In this document: positions 38,134 through 46,753 of the stretch, piece after piece
Layout of the letters: every line of letters begins with the position of its first letter
How positions within the stretch are numbered: the stretch's first letter is position 1
Source of the DNA: Termitidicoccus mucosus
GTDB taxonomy: Bacteria; Verrucomicrobiota; Verrucomicrobiia; Opitutales; Opitutaceae
Assembly: GCF_038725785.1 (NCBI RefSeq)
Contig: NZ_CP109796.1
Location: 1,364,001 to 1,428,000 of the forward strand
Direction: 5' to 3'
DNA: 64,000 bases
Position numbers and translations under genes: made by a program
Notes under the pieces: generated by a model
Told to the model about the DNA's origin: nothing
The model's database searches: none
What the model saw: only the letters and a program-made list of their open reading frames with translations

Positions 38134-38444
38134 GGTGGTATGGAGTCTGGAGTTTTTTTGGGACTAACGATTGGGTAACGCCAACCAGCTTGCAGGCAGC
38201 CCGGAATTTGCGCACGGACGGATTTCTGAACGAAACGCGCCGCGAAGTGTCTGAATCGCTCATGCCGGCCCGCGAGGTTAAATAGAAGGCGATCGGAAAC
38301 AGGCCTGTTCCATGGTTGCCGTCACTTATGTGGCATTAAGCCAAGGCAATGGTTTGCATGGCAAAAACAGATTGCAGGCAGTGTCTCCATCGGCTTTTGA
38401 TACATAAGAAGTAATCTTTGGATCCTTCCCTCCCCCGCCCTATT
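38134..38444. promoter_or_regulatory. divergent promoter region between receptor operon and AraC gene
   Basis: A 311-bp non-coding stretch that must hold both promoters. It contains an exact 10-bp direct repeat TTGCAGGCAG at 38190-38199 and 38372-38381, and a short inverted repeat TTTGCATGGCAAA at 38353-38365. These are possible regulator sites. No T-tract hairpin or riboswitch-like structure was recognised. Confidence 0.4.
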
Positions 38445-39290
38445 ATGCTTCGTTATTTATCAAAAGGACAACGCCTCTACGACAACGAACACGATTACCA
38501 TCCGCCCGGACGCCTCCGTGGCAACTGGGAATTTGCCTCCATTGTGCACGGCCGCGCGCGACCCGTTCTGCCCGGCGGGCCGCTGGGTGCTTTCGACACA
38601 GATGTCCTGTGGCTTTTCCCCCCGGACTCCCCGCATGGCTGGCGCACCCCGGTCGGGGAATCATGCTCGGTCTATATGTTCCATTTTGCCTCGCTGCATC
38701 CGGTTCTCGAAAATGCCCTGCCTCCTTCGAAATATATCCGCATCCCGCTCGGCAAGGCCGAGAAACGCGCCATCGTCGGCATCTACGACATCCTGCTCCC
38801 TCACTACCGGCAACCGCGGCGTATCAGCCTGTTGCGATTCGAAGCGGCCATGCTGGAATTATGTTATCTCATCCTTGAACGCGACCAGGTGCTTGCCAAC
38901 GCCATCGTCTTCAACGCGGACGACGAAAAGGTGTTGCAAGCCCAGCAATGGTATCGCGAGCATCTTGCCGAGGGCGCTGGGGTCGAGGATGTCGCCCGAG
39001 CCGTTCATATTTCCAACAGCCACCTCCGCCGCCTTTTTAAGAAAGTCCACCATGAATCGCCAAGACAGATGCTAAACCGCATCAGTGCCGAGGAGGCCTG
39101 CCGGCTCATGTCCACCACGACATTGAGCTTCAAGGAGATTGCCGTGCGCTGCGGATTCAACGGCTTCAATGAATTCCACCGTTTTTTCAAGCGCATCAAC
39201 GGCCACGCCCCCTCCGACTGGCGCACCAATCATATCTACGCAGGCGAGGGGATTTCCACGAGCAAGCAGGGCGGCAACGCCTGGGTCTGA
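38445..39290 (+). CDS. AraC-family transcriptional regulator
   Basis: 281 residues from the ATG at 38445 (MLRYLSKGQR); a TTG at 38418 is an alternative. The N-terminal part has the AraC sensor pattern (ASIVHGRARPVLPGG, then DTDVLWLFPPDSPHGWRTP). The C-terminus holds two helix-turn-helix units, VEDVARAVHISNSHLRRLFK and SFKEIAVRCGFNGFNEFHRF followed by FKRINGHAPSDWR. Its place between the receptor/GH35 operon and the GH105/GH78 pair makes it the likely regulator of both arms of the locus. Confidence 0.92.
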   Translation: MLRYLSKGQRLYDNEHDYHPPGRLRGNWEFASIVHGRARPVLPGGPLGAFDTDVLWLFPPDSPHGWRTPVGESCSVYMFHFASLHPVLENALPPSKYIRIPLGKAEKRAIVGIYDILLPHYRQPRRISLLRFEAAMLELCYLILERDQVLANAIVFNADDEKVLQAQQWYREHLAEGAGVEDVARAVHISNSHLRRLFKKVHHESPRQMLNRISAEEACRLMSTTTLSFKEIAVRCGFNGFNEFHRFFKRINGHAPSDWRTNHIYAGEGISTSKQGGNAWV

Positions 39291-39302
39291 TGCCGCGGCG
39301 CT

Positions 39303-39349
39303 CTGCCTGTGTCCGAGCGGGGGCTGATGAGCGATTCAGACACAAGCAG
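39303..39349 (+). terminator. imperfect hairpin after the AraC gene
   Basis: CTGCCTGTGTC at 39303-39313 pairs with GACACAAGCAG at 39339-39349 with one mismatch and a 25-base loop. It begins 13 bases after the AraC stop, but no T-run follows, so termination is only a possibility. Confidence 0.3.
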
Positions 39350-39559
39350 GCGCGATTCTTCTGCCATTGCATCATGGCATTCTTCCCGCGTGTCCGCAAT
39401 CTCCGGCAATATCAGGTTTTCAGCATTGTTGTCTCGAATAGTTTATTCGCATGAAATCGTCCCCGCCCTGGACAGTGGCGCCGGATGCGCATCGATCTGA
39501 AGGCCGTGACCGCACGTCCATGATCCCGCCAATCCTCCCTAATGATAGAAGCTTTGTTT

Positions 39560-39573
39560 AATAATTCATTATT
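39560..39573 (+). promoter_or_regulatory. AT palindrome just before the GH105 start
   Basis: AATAATTCATTATT is an inverted repeat with 6-bp arms and a 2-bp centre ending three bases before the start codon of the GH105 gene. It could affect translation initiation or bind a regulator. The rest of the 285-bp gap before it contains no gene. Confidence 0.3.
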
Positions 39574-39575
39574 CC

Positions 39576-40640
39576 ATGCCAAATCATATTTTATGCTCAG
39601 GGGCCTCGCGTCCCGTCAAAAACCTGCCTCCCGTTGAAAGCATCGCCCGGCGCATCATGAGGGGCGCCTCCGCGGACAATCACATGGACATCGACAACTG
39701 GAACTGGGGCGCGGGAGTCGGGATGTATGGGCTGGCGCGCCTTTGGCTGCGCACGGGCGACACGGCCTACCTTTCCTTTCTCAATTCGTGGATAAGACGC
39801 CACTGGAAAGATGCCGCGAACATGCTCACGGTCAATCATACCGCGCCGCTCCTCACCTTTTTCGAACTGCACGGACTGCCCGGAAACGAGGACTACCTCG
39901 AAGCCTGCCGCCAGACCGCGGACTGGCTGATATCAGGCGCGACGCGCACGGGGAGCGGCGGATATGAGCACACGGTCAACGCCGACGGCAGTCATTTATT
40001 TCCCGAGCAGATATGGGCGGACACCCTGTTCATGGCGTGCATTTTCCTGGCCAAAATGGGCCGCCTGCTGGATGAGGTCAGTTATACAAACGAGGCGACC
40101 AGGCAGTTGCTCATCCATCATCAAATCCTCAAGGACAAAAACACCGGTTTGTTTTATCATGGCTGGGACTGCCTTGCCCGAAGCTGGATGTCGGGGGCGT
40201 TGTGGGGGCGCGCCAACGCGTGGATCACGGCGAGCACCGTGGAGATACTGGAAGCACTCCCTCCCTCCTTCGAAGGACGCGATGCTATTGTCGGGTCGCT
40301 TCGTGAGCAAGTCGCCGCGCTTTCCACCTATCAGCGCGCCAACGGCCTTTTTGGCACGCTTCTGAATGATCCCTCCGCCTATGACGAAACCTCATGCGCC
40401 GCCGGCATAGCCTATGGAGTCAGGCGCGGCATAAAAGCCGGCTTGCTCGATGAGAGCCATATGCCAATGGCCGAAAAAGCCGGCCGGGCCGTCTTGGCCA
40501 AAGTCAATTCCGCAGGCGAAGTCGAAGGTGTGTCAGGAGGCACCCCGATCATGCCGACGCTGGCGGATTATAAAACAATCGAAATCCGGCCCGCCCTCTA
40601 CGGACAAGCATTGGCGTTGTTGATGCTTTGCGAAGAATGA
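39576..40640 (+). CDS. GH105/GH88-type unsaturated glycuronyl hydrolase
   Basis: 354 residues with an (alpha/alpha)6 barrel pattern: NWNWGAGVGMYGLARLWLRT, AANMLTVNHTAPLLTFFELHG, EQIWADTLFMACIFLAKMGR, YHGWDCLARSWMSGALWGRANAW. Asp149 in WADTLFM aligns with the catalytic Asp of the YteR-type WVDGLYM motif. Members remove the unsaturated uronic acid left by pectate or rhamnogalacturonan lyases. No signal peptide, so cytoplasmic. Its stop overlaps the start of the next gene (ATGA), so both are translationally coupled. Confidence 0.87.
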   Translation: MPNHILCSGASRPVKNLPPVESIARRIMRGASADNHMDIDNWNWGAGVGMYGLARLWLRTGDTAYLSFLNSWIRRHWKDAANMLTVNHTAPLLTFFELHGLPGNEDYLEACRQTADWLISGATRTGSGGYEHTVNADGSHLFPEQIWADTLFMACIFLAKMGRLLDEVSYTNEATRQLLIHHQILKDKNTGLFYHGWDCLARSWMSGALWGRANAWITASTVEILEALPPSFEGRDAIVGSLREQVAALSTYQRANGLFGTLLNDPSAYDETSCAAGIAYGVRRGIKAGLLDESHMPMAEKAGRAVLAKVNSAGEVEGVSGGTPIMPTLADYKTIEIRPALYGQALALLMLCEE

Positions 40641-43111
40641 ACCGAGCGCCCAACAGCCTGGCCGGAGGGTTTTCCGCAGAACGGGTGATCCTCCGCTCGC
40701 CACCTTTTGGCGGCTGGCGCCCGGCGGAAAAGATTCCACCCTATCGCGCAGCCCCGGCATGGCCATGCTCTTGGGTCCGCGCCGATTCGCTTCCGCCCGC
40801 TCCGGCAGTGATTGCCTACCGCTGCACGTTCAACTGGAGCGGCGGCAGACTGCGGCTGCATGTCTCCGCCGACGAACGATACGAACTCTGGCTTGACGGA
40901 ACCCGCATTTCCCGCGGCCCCGAACGGGGGGACAAGTGGCGCTGGTATTTTGACACGGTCGACATCACGCTGCCCGCCGGACCGCATATCCTCGTGGCCC
41001 GCACCTGGCACTTGGGAAAATCCCTCGCGCCGTGGGCGCAAGTCAGCGTGCAGCCCGGGTGGCTGTGCGCGCCGGACGACCCGGCGCTTGCGCCGCTCTT
41101 GGGCACCGGCGCCGCCGCGTGGACATGGAAGCAACTGGACGGTTACACATTTATAAATCCCAAGGAGCAACCCGGCGCCACGCTCGGGGCGGGCGCGCTT
41201 GAGCGCGTGGACGGCGCGGCATTCCCCTGGGGATGGGAATTGGGAAAAGGTGAAGGCTGGAAACCCGTTGTGGCAAGCGCGCCCGTCGCCAGTGGATTTT
41301 ACCTGTATGTTTATAATAATGTGCCGTGGATGCAGCCCGCGATGCTCGGCAGCCACTCCGCAGCCAGATGGGAACGGGCGCATCTGGCGTGCCTAGACGA
41401 CAATCCAGCCGACGACAAATACGTAAAGGACAGACAATGCGGCGCGGAGATGGAATCATGGCGCGCATGGATCGAAGGGCGCGGGACACTCAGTGTTCCA
41501 CCACACGTCACACGGCGCGCCTTGCTGTATCTCGGTGATTATATTTGCGTCTATCCTTCAATCGTGGTCAGCGGCGGGTGCGGTTCTTGCATCAAATGGA
41601 GATGGGCCGAGGCGCTTTGCCAAACCCCCGGAAACCCCGGGGACAAGGCCCCGCGCAATGAATACACTGGTTATCATATGCGCGGCATGGGGGATGAACA
41701 CCATCCGGATGGAGGCGCCCGCAGGGAATTCGCGCCCCTGTGGTGGCGGTGCGGATTGTGGCTTGAAATCAATATAACAACCGGCGGCGAACCGCTGCTG
41801 CTGGAATCGCTGTCATTCGAGTCCACCTGCCACCCGCTGCCTCGCGACGGTGTTTGTGAAACCAGCGACCATCAACTGAACTCCGTGCTTTCCATTTGCG
41901 AGCGGACGCAGCAAATGTGCGCGCACGAGACCTATCTCGACTGCCCCTATTATGAGCAGCTTATGTATGCCGGCGACACGCGCATCCAGGCCCTGCTTGG
42001 TTACGTGACGACGCGCGACGATGCCTTGCAACGCAAGGCGCTCCTTTCATTCGCCCACTCCCGCCACAACGGCGCCAATCTCCCGACATCGAACAACCCG
42101 GCGGCCAGCGGCCAGATCATCCCAACGTTCAGTCTGCTGTGGATAAGCATGCTTCGCGACTACGCGCGATGGCGGGACAACCCTGAATTTGTCACCTCCC
42201 TGCTGCCTGCGATACGCGGCGTGCTCGAACAATGGTTTACCTTTCTGGATGAACGCGGACTGGCCGTGAGTCCGCCGGGATGGAACTTCATCGAGGCCGT
42301 ATATAATGACGGCGTGTTTCCCGGATGCGAGACCGGCTCCGTGAACGCATCGCTGAACTGGCTGCTGGCCCATGCCCTTTCCGATAGCGCCGAACTGGAA
42401 TATCAGTTCGGGGATGCCGATGTGGCCGCCCGTCACGCCCGGATTGGGCGGCGCCTGCTCGGCGCAATCGACCCGGTTTTTTGGGATGAAACCCGGCAGG
42501 CATATGCGGACGATGCCGCGCATACTTTCTTTTCGGAACACGCGCAATCACTTGCATTGCTCCATCCCCTGCTTTCCGTCCGGCGCCGTGAACAGCTTGC
42601 CGCGACGCTGTTTGATGGGGGAAATGATTTTATACGCACATCCGCTTATTTTTCCCATTATCTGTTCCTTGCGGCCTTAAACGCCGGGCGGAGCGATATT
42701 ATGTTTCAACGACTGGCAGCGTGGAGGGCGCTGATTGACCAAGGATTTCGCACCACTCCGGAATATCTCGGGCGTACGCGCTCGGACTGTCATGCCTGGA
42801 GCGCGCATCCCCGATACCATCTTGCCTCCGGGCTGCTCGGGCCGGAGCCCGGCGACTGGGGTTTCGCGTCATACCGGCTGCGGCCGAGCATAATGCCCTT
42901 TGCGAACCTGCGTGTCCGCATGCCGCATCCCAAGGGCATCATCGAGGTGAACGCCGATTGCGACAGCAGGCAGCTTCACTTGCGCGGAAAAGCGCCGGCC
43001 GGAGTGCCGGGGAAACTCATATTGCGCTCAAGGATTTTGGAAATCCAAGCCGGCGGGGAGCCTTTTATATTCAAACTGGAGCAATCGGAGCTGAATCATG
43101 TTTATGAATAA
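40637..43111 (+). CDS. GH78-type alpha-L-rhamnosidase
   Basis: About 824 residues from the ATG at 40637, which overlaps the previous stop by four bases. The N-terminal half is beta-rich with a sugar-binding type module (YRCTFNWSGGRLRLHVSADE, YELWLDGTRISRGPERG). The catalytic (alpha/alpha)6 barrel contains TYLDCPYYEQLMYAGDTRIQ. Asp435, Glu440 and Asp447 there keep the D-x4-E-x6-D spacing of GH78 enzymes (D-C-P-x-R-x-E-R-x-x-W-x-G-D). The usual Arg of that motif is replaced by Tyr. The C-terminal RVRMPHPKGIIEVNA is the family's final beta-sandwich. It should release L-rhamnose, for example from rhamnogalacturonan fragments. Confidence 0.88.
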   Translation: MNRAPNSLAGGFSAERVILRSPPFGGWRPAEKIPPYRAAPAWPCSWVRADSLPPAPAVIAYRCTFNWSGGRLRLHVSADERYELWLDGTRISRGPERGDKWRWYFDTVDITLPAGPHILVARTWHLGKSLAPWAQVSVQPGWLCAPDDPALAPLLGTGAAAWTWKQLDGYTFINPKEQPGATLGAGALERVDGAAFPWGWELGKGEGWKPVVASAPVASGFYLYVYNNVPWMQPAMLGSHSAARWERAHLACLDDNPADDKYVKDRQCGAEMESWRAWIEGRGTLSVPPHVTRRALLYLGDYICVYPSIVVSGGCGSCIKWRWAEALCQTPGNPGDKAPRNEYTGYHMRGMGDEHHPDGGARREFAPLWWRCGLWLEINITTGGEPLLLESLSFESTCHPLPRDGVCETSDHQLNSVLSICERTQQMCAHETYLDCPYYEQLMYAGDTRIQALLGYVTTRDDALQRKALLSFAHSRHNGANLPTSNNPAASGQIIPTFSLLWISMLRDYARWRDNPEFVTSLLPAIRGVLEQWFTFLDERGLAVSPPGWNFIEAVYNDGVFPGCETGSVNASLNWLLAHALSDSAELEYQFGDADVAARHARIGRRLLGAIDPVFWDETRQAYADDAAHTFFSEHAQSLALLHPLLSVRRREQLAATLFDGGNDFIRTSAYFSHYLFLAALNAGRSDIMFQRLAAWRALIDQGFRTTPEYLGRTRSDCHAWSAHPRYHLASGLLGPEPGDWGFASYRLRPSIMPFANLRVRMPHPKGIIEVNADCDSRQLHLRGKAPAGVPGKLILRSRILEIQAGGEPFIFKLEQSELNHVYE

Positions 43112-43157
43112 GTTCCCGGCGTTGTCCCTTTCCCCTCGCACCACGAAATTCCACCCC

Positions 43158-44030
43158 ATGACTCCCATGAGAAAAACCACCACCACCCGCCCGCTCCGGG
43201 CGCTCCTTTGTGGCATGGCATCGCCCTCGTCGCGGCGTCGGCACTGCCCGCCGCCGTCAAGGTTCCCGCCGCCTTCGGCAACCACATGGTCCTCCAGCGC
43301 GGCCTCCCCGCGCCCAACCTCCGCAACGAAGCCGGCCTGCAAGCCACCGCCTTCACCTTCGACGAACCGCCCCCGCCCTCCGAACTCGCCGGCATCGGCG
43401 CCGCCGGCGCCGGCTTCCAACTCGTTTACGCCCTCGATCCCCTCGCCACCCAGAGCCATGAAGTCACCTACCAAATCGACAACTCCAAAAACTTCGTCGG
43501 CAAAAAAATCAAGCGCATCGCCTGCCTCCTGCGCACCACCGCCGCCGGCGGCGGCGCCGCTCACGCCTTTGTCGCCATGGATGCCTTCACCGGCGACATC
43601 AAAAAAATCGGCGTTCCCACCAAAAACTCCGGCGCCCGCTTCTGGCAGGACGTCGCCAGCCTCCTCGTCCAGTCCAACGTTCCCGGCGTGAAAAACGGTG
43701 CCTTCAAGCAAGGCTAACATCGAATTTTGGGACTGCAACTACAACCAGCAAAACGTCGCCAAGGTTCCCGGCGCCAGCGATACCGCCTACGGCTTCGGCG
43801 ACAGCCAAAGCGCCAGCGTCTCCCCCGGCTACGGCTGTATGCAGATCCACAACACCGCCGAAAAACAAACCGTCATCGCTTACAACCACTGGAGCGCCGG
43901 CAAAGCCTGCGACCTCGGCATCGGCAACCAGCCCGAGGGCAGGAAAAACAGCCTCGACTGGACCTTCTCCCGGTCTGGCGCGAAACTCCAGTCCGCCCGC
44001 CTCCTCGTCTTCGTGCAAGTCGAGGAATGA
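43158..44030 (+). pseudogene. sialate O-acetylesterase-like gene, internally deleted and frameshifted
   Basis: A start ATG at 43158 begins a signal-like MTPMRKTTTTRPLRALL, but the frame then shifts near 43200. From there the second frame reads LVAASALPAAVKVPAAFGNHMVLQRGLPAP, the N-terminus of sialate O-acetylesterases. It jumps directly to NLRNEAGLQATAFTFDE, a piece of the family's C-terminus, so about 400 residues including the SGNH catalytic core are missing. A beta-sandwich-like domain follows (LVYALDPLATQSHEVTYQID). A second shift near 43700-43717 breaks it, and it continues in the third frame as ANIEFWDCNYNQQ to the stop at 44030. It is a decayed gene and cannot make an active esterase. 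Confidence 0.75.
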
Positions 44031-44045
44031 GAGCATTTCCGAACC

Positions 44046-44099
44046 AGAATCACACGACAGCTGGCCTGCAGTGGCGCAGGCCCAATAAAGTGTGATTCT
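44046..44099 (+). repeat. two-tier hairpin after the esterase remnant
   Basis: The outer arms AGAATCACAC (44046-44055) and GTGTGATTCT (44090-44099) are perfectly complementary over 10 bp. Inside them GGCCTGC (44063-44069) pairs with GCAGGCC (44076-44082) around a six-base loop. No T-tract follows, so it is not a standard terminator. It may be a REP-like element or a structured RNA. Confidence 0.55.
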
Positions 44100-44168
44100 C
44101 ATTGGCAAATGGTATTATGCGTTTTGAATGCAAAATGGGCTGGTTCCGCCCGTTAATTTTCGCCGCCG

Positions 44169-44489
44169 ATGACAATCAAGGAATTTTTCAAGAACGACCG
44201 CTGCGCGGCCCTCGCCGGGGTCGAGCTGCTGGAGGCCGCACCCGGCGCGGCGAAGGCCCGGATGGAAATCAAGGACATGCACCTCAACGCCGGCAATGTG
44301 GCGCAGGGCGGCGCGATCTTCACCCTGGCCGACCTGGCCTTCGCCGCGGCGGTCAATGCCTGCGGTAACTGGGCCGTGTCCGTCGAGACGGGCATCCGGT
44401 ATTTCAAAGCCGCCGCCGCCGGAGCGCTCCTTGCGGAGGCGAGGGCCGTGCATGTCCACCGGAAGCTGGCCACCTTAACCGAGCAGTAG
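44169..44489 (+). CDS. PaaI-type hotdog thioesterase, C-terminally truncated
   Basis: 106 residues beginning MTIKEFFKNDRCAALAGVEL. The hotdog motif HLNAGNVAQGGAIFTLADLAFAAAV (the NxxGxxHGGxxFxLxD pattern with His replaced by Gln) and the strand GIRYFKAAAAGALLAEARAVHVHRKLAT are clear. Family proteins normally run 25-35 residues beyond HRKLAT; here TLTEQ and a stop follow, so the last beta-strands are missing. The truncation is close to the left limit of the mobile-element region. Family members hydrolyse acyl-CoA thioesters; whether this shortened form works is doubtful. Confidence 0.75.
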   Translation: MTIKEFFKNDRCAALAGVELLEAAPGAAKARMEIKDMHLNAGNVAQGGAIFTLADLAFAAAVNACGNWAVSVETGIRYFKAAAAGALLAEARAVHVHRKLATLTEQ

Positions 44490-45283
44490 GCTTCCTTCCC
44501 GCTGAATGTGAAGAAACCAAGCGTCTAGTCAAACGCTGTTGCGATGTGACAGACGCCCACAATGCCTCCAAGGAAAGCAAGCAACTATACCCGATCTGGC
44601 CGCTCTGAAGACGGATATAGATGCCGCAAAAGCGCTTCTCGCAAATATCCGTGCGCGGCAGGAAGCAGCAAAAACCGCCGCTAAAATTACAGCTAAATCA
44701 ATCGGGGCAGGAACTCCGTAGAGTGGCACGCAAATGACTCAGTCACGCTGTTCTTCGGTCACGGCACAAATTATCGAAAACCTATCGACACACTACACGA
44801 GTCTATCGACCGCCGCGCGGTCACGCGCAGTAGTCTTTCCAGCCGTTTTCGCACATTCCTCCGCCTCAAGAAAGAGCGAGTGGTGGTGGAGTGGTGACAA
44901 AGTAGTGGTGAAGTGGTGGCGGAGTCGCCCGAGGCCTAACCGCGTTAGGGGTAGAGTGTCCTGTCTGCCATGAATTCTGCGGCTTACGCTTTTTACAAAG
45001 GCGGATGCCTTTCACTGATTGGTTTCCTGTTGGTGCGGGGTCTTGGACGGATGTGTTTGGGCCGTTCTTTTCTGGTGGGTTTTGGCGTTCGTTATATCGG
45101 AATTGAAGGCCCGGTTGATGGGTCCGTTTGGCCTGAGTTGCCGGAGTGATAAGGTGTTCCTATGGGACGACCGAATGATCGTCGGTTGGGACGGGAACGG
45201 ACGTTGACGACCGAATAAATCTGGCTAAGATTTTAGCCTGTAAGTTTGCGCCATTTTTGTTTGATGGCGTCGGATTCTAACTC
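44490..45283 (+). other. 794-bp gap with repeats and no clear gene
   Basis: Only weak coding signals. A 60-codon frame at 44539-44721 contains a helical stretch (IPDLAALKTDIDAAKALLAN) that may be a gene remnant. At 44879-44923 there is a simple-sequence block built on GTGGTG and AGTGGTG units. At 44958-44972 lies one copy of a 15-bp direct repeat also present at 46605-46619. Composition differs from the flanks, in keeping with an element boundary. Confidence 0.5.
44958..44972 (+). repeat. 15-bp direct repeat, left copy
   Basis: GTCCTGTCTGCCATG occurs here and again at 46605-46619. The two copies bracket the coupled two-gene module at 45284-46467. It may be a duplication produced by an insertion, or a repeated regulatory site in front of both the module and the relaxase gene. 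Confidence 0.45.
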
Positions 45284-45862
45284 ATGTCCAAAGCGACCGC
45301 CACACTGGTTTCACCTGCGAAACAAAGCACCCTTGCCAAGGGGCGCGGGGGGAATCCTTTTTCGGCGATCCCTCCTCCGCGTGAGCTGGTGGATGCTTGC
45401 AATGAGGTGGAAACCTGGACCCGGCCCGAATTGCTTGCGCTGGCGGTGGCGCGAGGATGCGGGCACTACGCCCCGCAATGGCGGGAACTCCCGCCCGTCA
45501 AAGGCAGTTTGCCCAACGAGGTGCTGGGCTGCTGCTTGCTGCGTGGCCCGGCTGACGTTGAAACCTTCCGGGCCATCCGTTGCGCGGCTATGGTATTGAG
45601 CGATCTGCGCAATCGAGCGGACGGAATCGGCTGGACCGCCCGCCGTTTTCGGGTCGCAGGGCGGGCGATGCACATCGCGCGCCTTGGACTCACGGCGGAC
45701 ACTCACCCGGCGTATTGGCGGCGCGTGATCGATGCGCTCTCCCCTTTTGAGCCCGGCGAGCCTGAGTTTCTGCCCGGTGTGTCGCGCCTTGTTTCCGAAA
45801 CGCGCTGGACCGGGCCGGGATTGGGCGCCTCCCGGCAATGGCTGCGGCTGGGTGACGAATGA
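45284..45862 (+). CDS. unknown protein, first gene of a coupled pair
   Basis: 192 residues, no signal peptide or membrane segment. I do not recognise the family. It is rich in Arg, Trp and Pro, with a helical centre (DLRNRADGIGWTARRFRVAGRAMHIARLG). The stop overlaps the start of the nucleotidyltransferase-like gene as ATGA, so the two are translationally coupled, as in toxin-antitoxin or abortive-infection pairs where a short first gene precedes a nucleotidyltransferase. It sits just left of the relaxase gene in the mobile element. Confidence 0.65.
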   Translation: MSKATATLVSPAKQSTLAKGRGGNPFSAIPPPRELVDACNEVETWTRPELLALAVARGCGHYAPQWRELPPVKGSLPNEVLGCCLLRGPADVETFRAIRCAAMVLSDLRNRADGIGWTARRFRVAGRAMHIARLGLTADTHPAYWRRVIDALSPFEPGEPEFLPGVSRLVSETRWTGPGLGASRQWLRLGDE

Positions 45863-46467
45863 ACCCGGCCCAAGTTATAGCAGATACGCTGCACCGGCAT
45901 CTACAAGAGAGGACGGAACTTGTGGTTTTCGGGGCTGCGGCCCTCTTGCTCGACCATCGTTTCGCCGAGCGGATGGTGGGACGCCTGACTCACGACATCG
46001 ACATCATCGTTCCTGAGACCCGCGAACTACAGGTGAATACCGACCGCCAATTCTGGCACGCCTTGGAAGTTACGAATCGCGAATTGGAGCGCAAGAAGCT
46101 CTACATCACCCACATCTTCCCTGAAAACGAAGTCACGCTTACACCGGAATGGAAGCAGCATACCGTCGCATTGCTGAATCCGCAATGGCCCAAGCTTAAC
46201 CTTATCAGGCCGCATGTGCTCGATCTGATCGTTTCGAAAATGGGACGGGGCGATGTGGAGGATCAAGCCGACGTGCGTTCGATGCTGCGTCTGCACCGCG
46301 ATGTGGAAGGTCAGACGATCACGGCGGCGGAGGTTGCCGCAGCGGCCCAGCGGGCGCGAGTGCCGGAGGTCTATCGCGAGTTATTCCCTCGCGCCTCCGC
46401 TCAAATCATCGCGGCGGTAAGGGAAGCCGAAATCACGATTAGAAGCGGCCCGCGCATGGGCTTGTGA
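45859..46467 (+). CDS. nucleotidyltransferase-like protein (DUF6036-type)
   Basis: 202 residues. The N-terminus VVFGAAALLLDHRF followed by RLTHDIDIIVPE resembles the G-(G/S)-x-A-L ... R-x-T-x-D-I-D signature of minimal nucleotidyltransferases, with the two Asp of the metal site in DID. The remainder is helical, with LNLIRPHVLDLIVSKMGRGDVEDQADVRSML, a pattern frequent in the DUF6036 group. Such proteins modify RNA or proteins with nucleotides and often act as toxins in defence modules. Here it is coupled to the upstream unknown gene by an ATGA overlap. Activity and target are inferred only from the fold signature. Confidence 0.72.
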   Translation: MNPAQVIADTLHRHLQERTELVVFGAAALLLDHRFAERMVGRLTHDIDIIVPETRELQVNTDRQFWHALEVTNRELERKKLYITHIFPENEVTLTPEWKQHTVALLNPQWPKLNLIRPHVLDLIVSKMGRGDVEDQADVRSMLRLHRDVEGQTITAAEVAAAAQRARVPEVYRELFPRASAQIIAAVREAEITIRSGPRMGL

Positions 46468-46604
46468 TAGCAATGGAGGGCCGACAGGATCGTGATCAAG
46501 CCCGTCAGTGGATCGCATGCGGCCAGATGGTCAGCGAGTGCCCGGGCGCTCCTTGCTGAAATCGTTTCATTGGTCGTGTAGCCGGACGCGCTCTTCCAAC
46601 CCGG

Positions 46605-46619
46605 GTCCTGTCTGCCATG
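46605..46619 (+). repeat. 15-bp direct repeat, right copy
   Basis: Second exact copy of GTCCTGTCTGCCATG. It lies just before the open frame of the relaxase and after the nucleotidyltransferase gene. Confidence 0.45.
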
Positions 46620-46753
46620 GATAATTGAGGCATTTTTTGCCTGCGATTGCGGCTTTCGTGTTTGCCTGCTTTGCCAGGCTGAAAAAGTTCAAGGCGGAGG
46701 CTGATCCTGTGCTTCGTTTGTTTTGTTCAGGAAATGTTTCGGCTGGACACAGT

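Noticed and set aside
35617-38178. 853-codon plus-strand frame opposite the TonB receptor gene
   Set aside because: The minus strand encodes a clear TonB-dependent receptor with signal peptide, plug and barrel. The opposite frame has no recognisable motif.
44539-44721. Possible 60-codon gene beside the truncated thioesterase
   Set aside because: A short helical stretch is present, but no start signal, no homologue recognised and an Arg-rich odd N-terminus. It is treated as possible remnant only.
44490-46600. Second attachment site for the tRNA-Asp integrase
   Set aside because: I searched this stretch by eye for a copy of the tRNA 3' end or of the terminator stem and found none, so no att pair is claimed.
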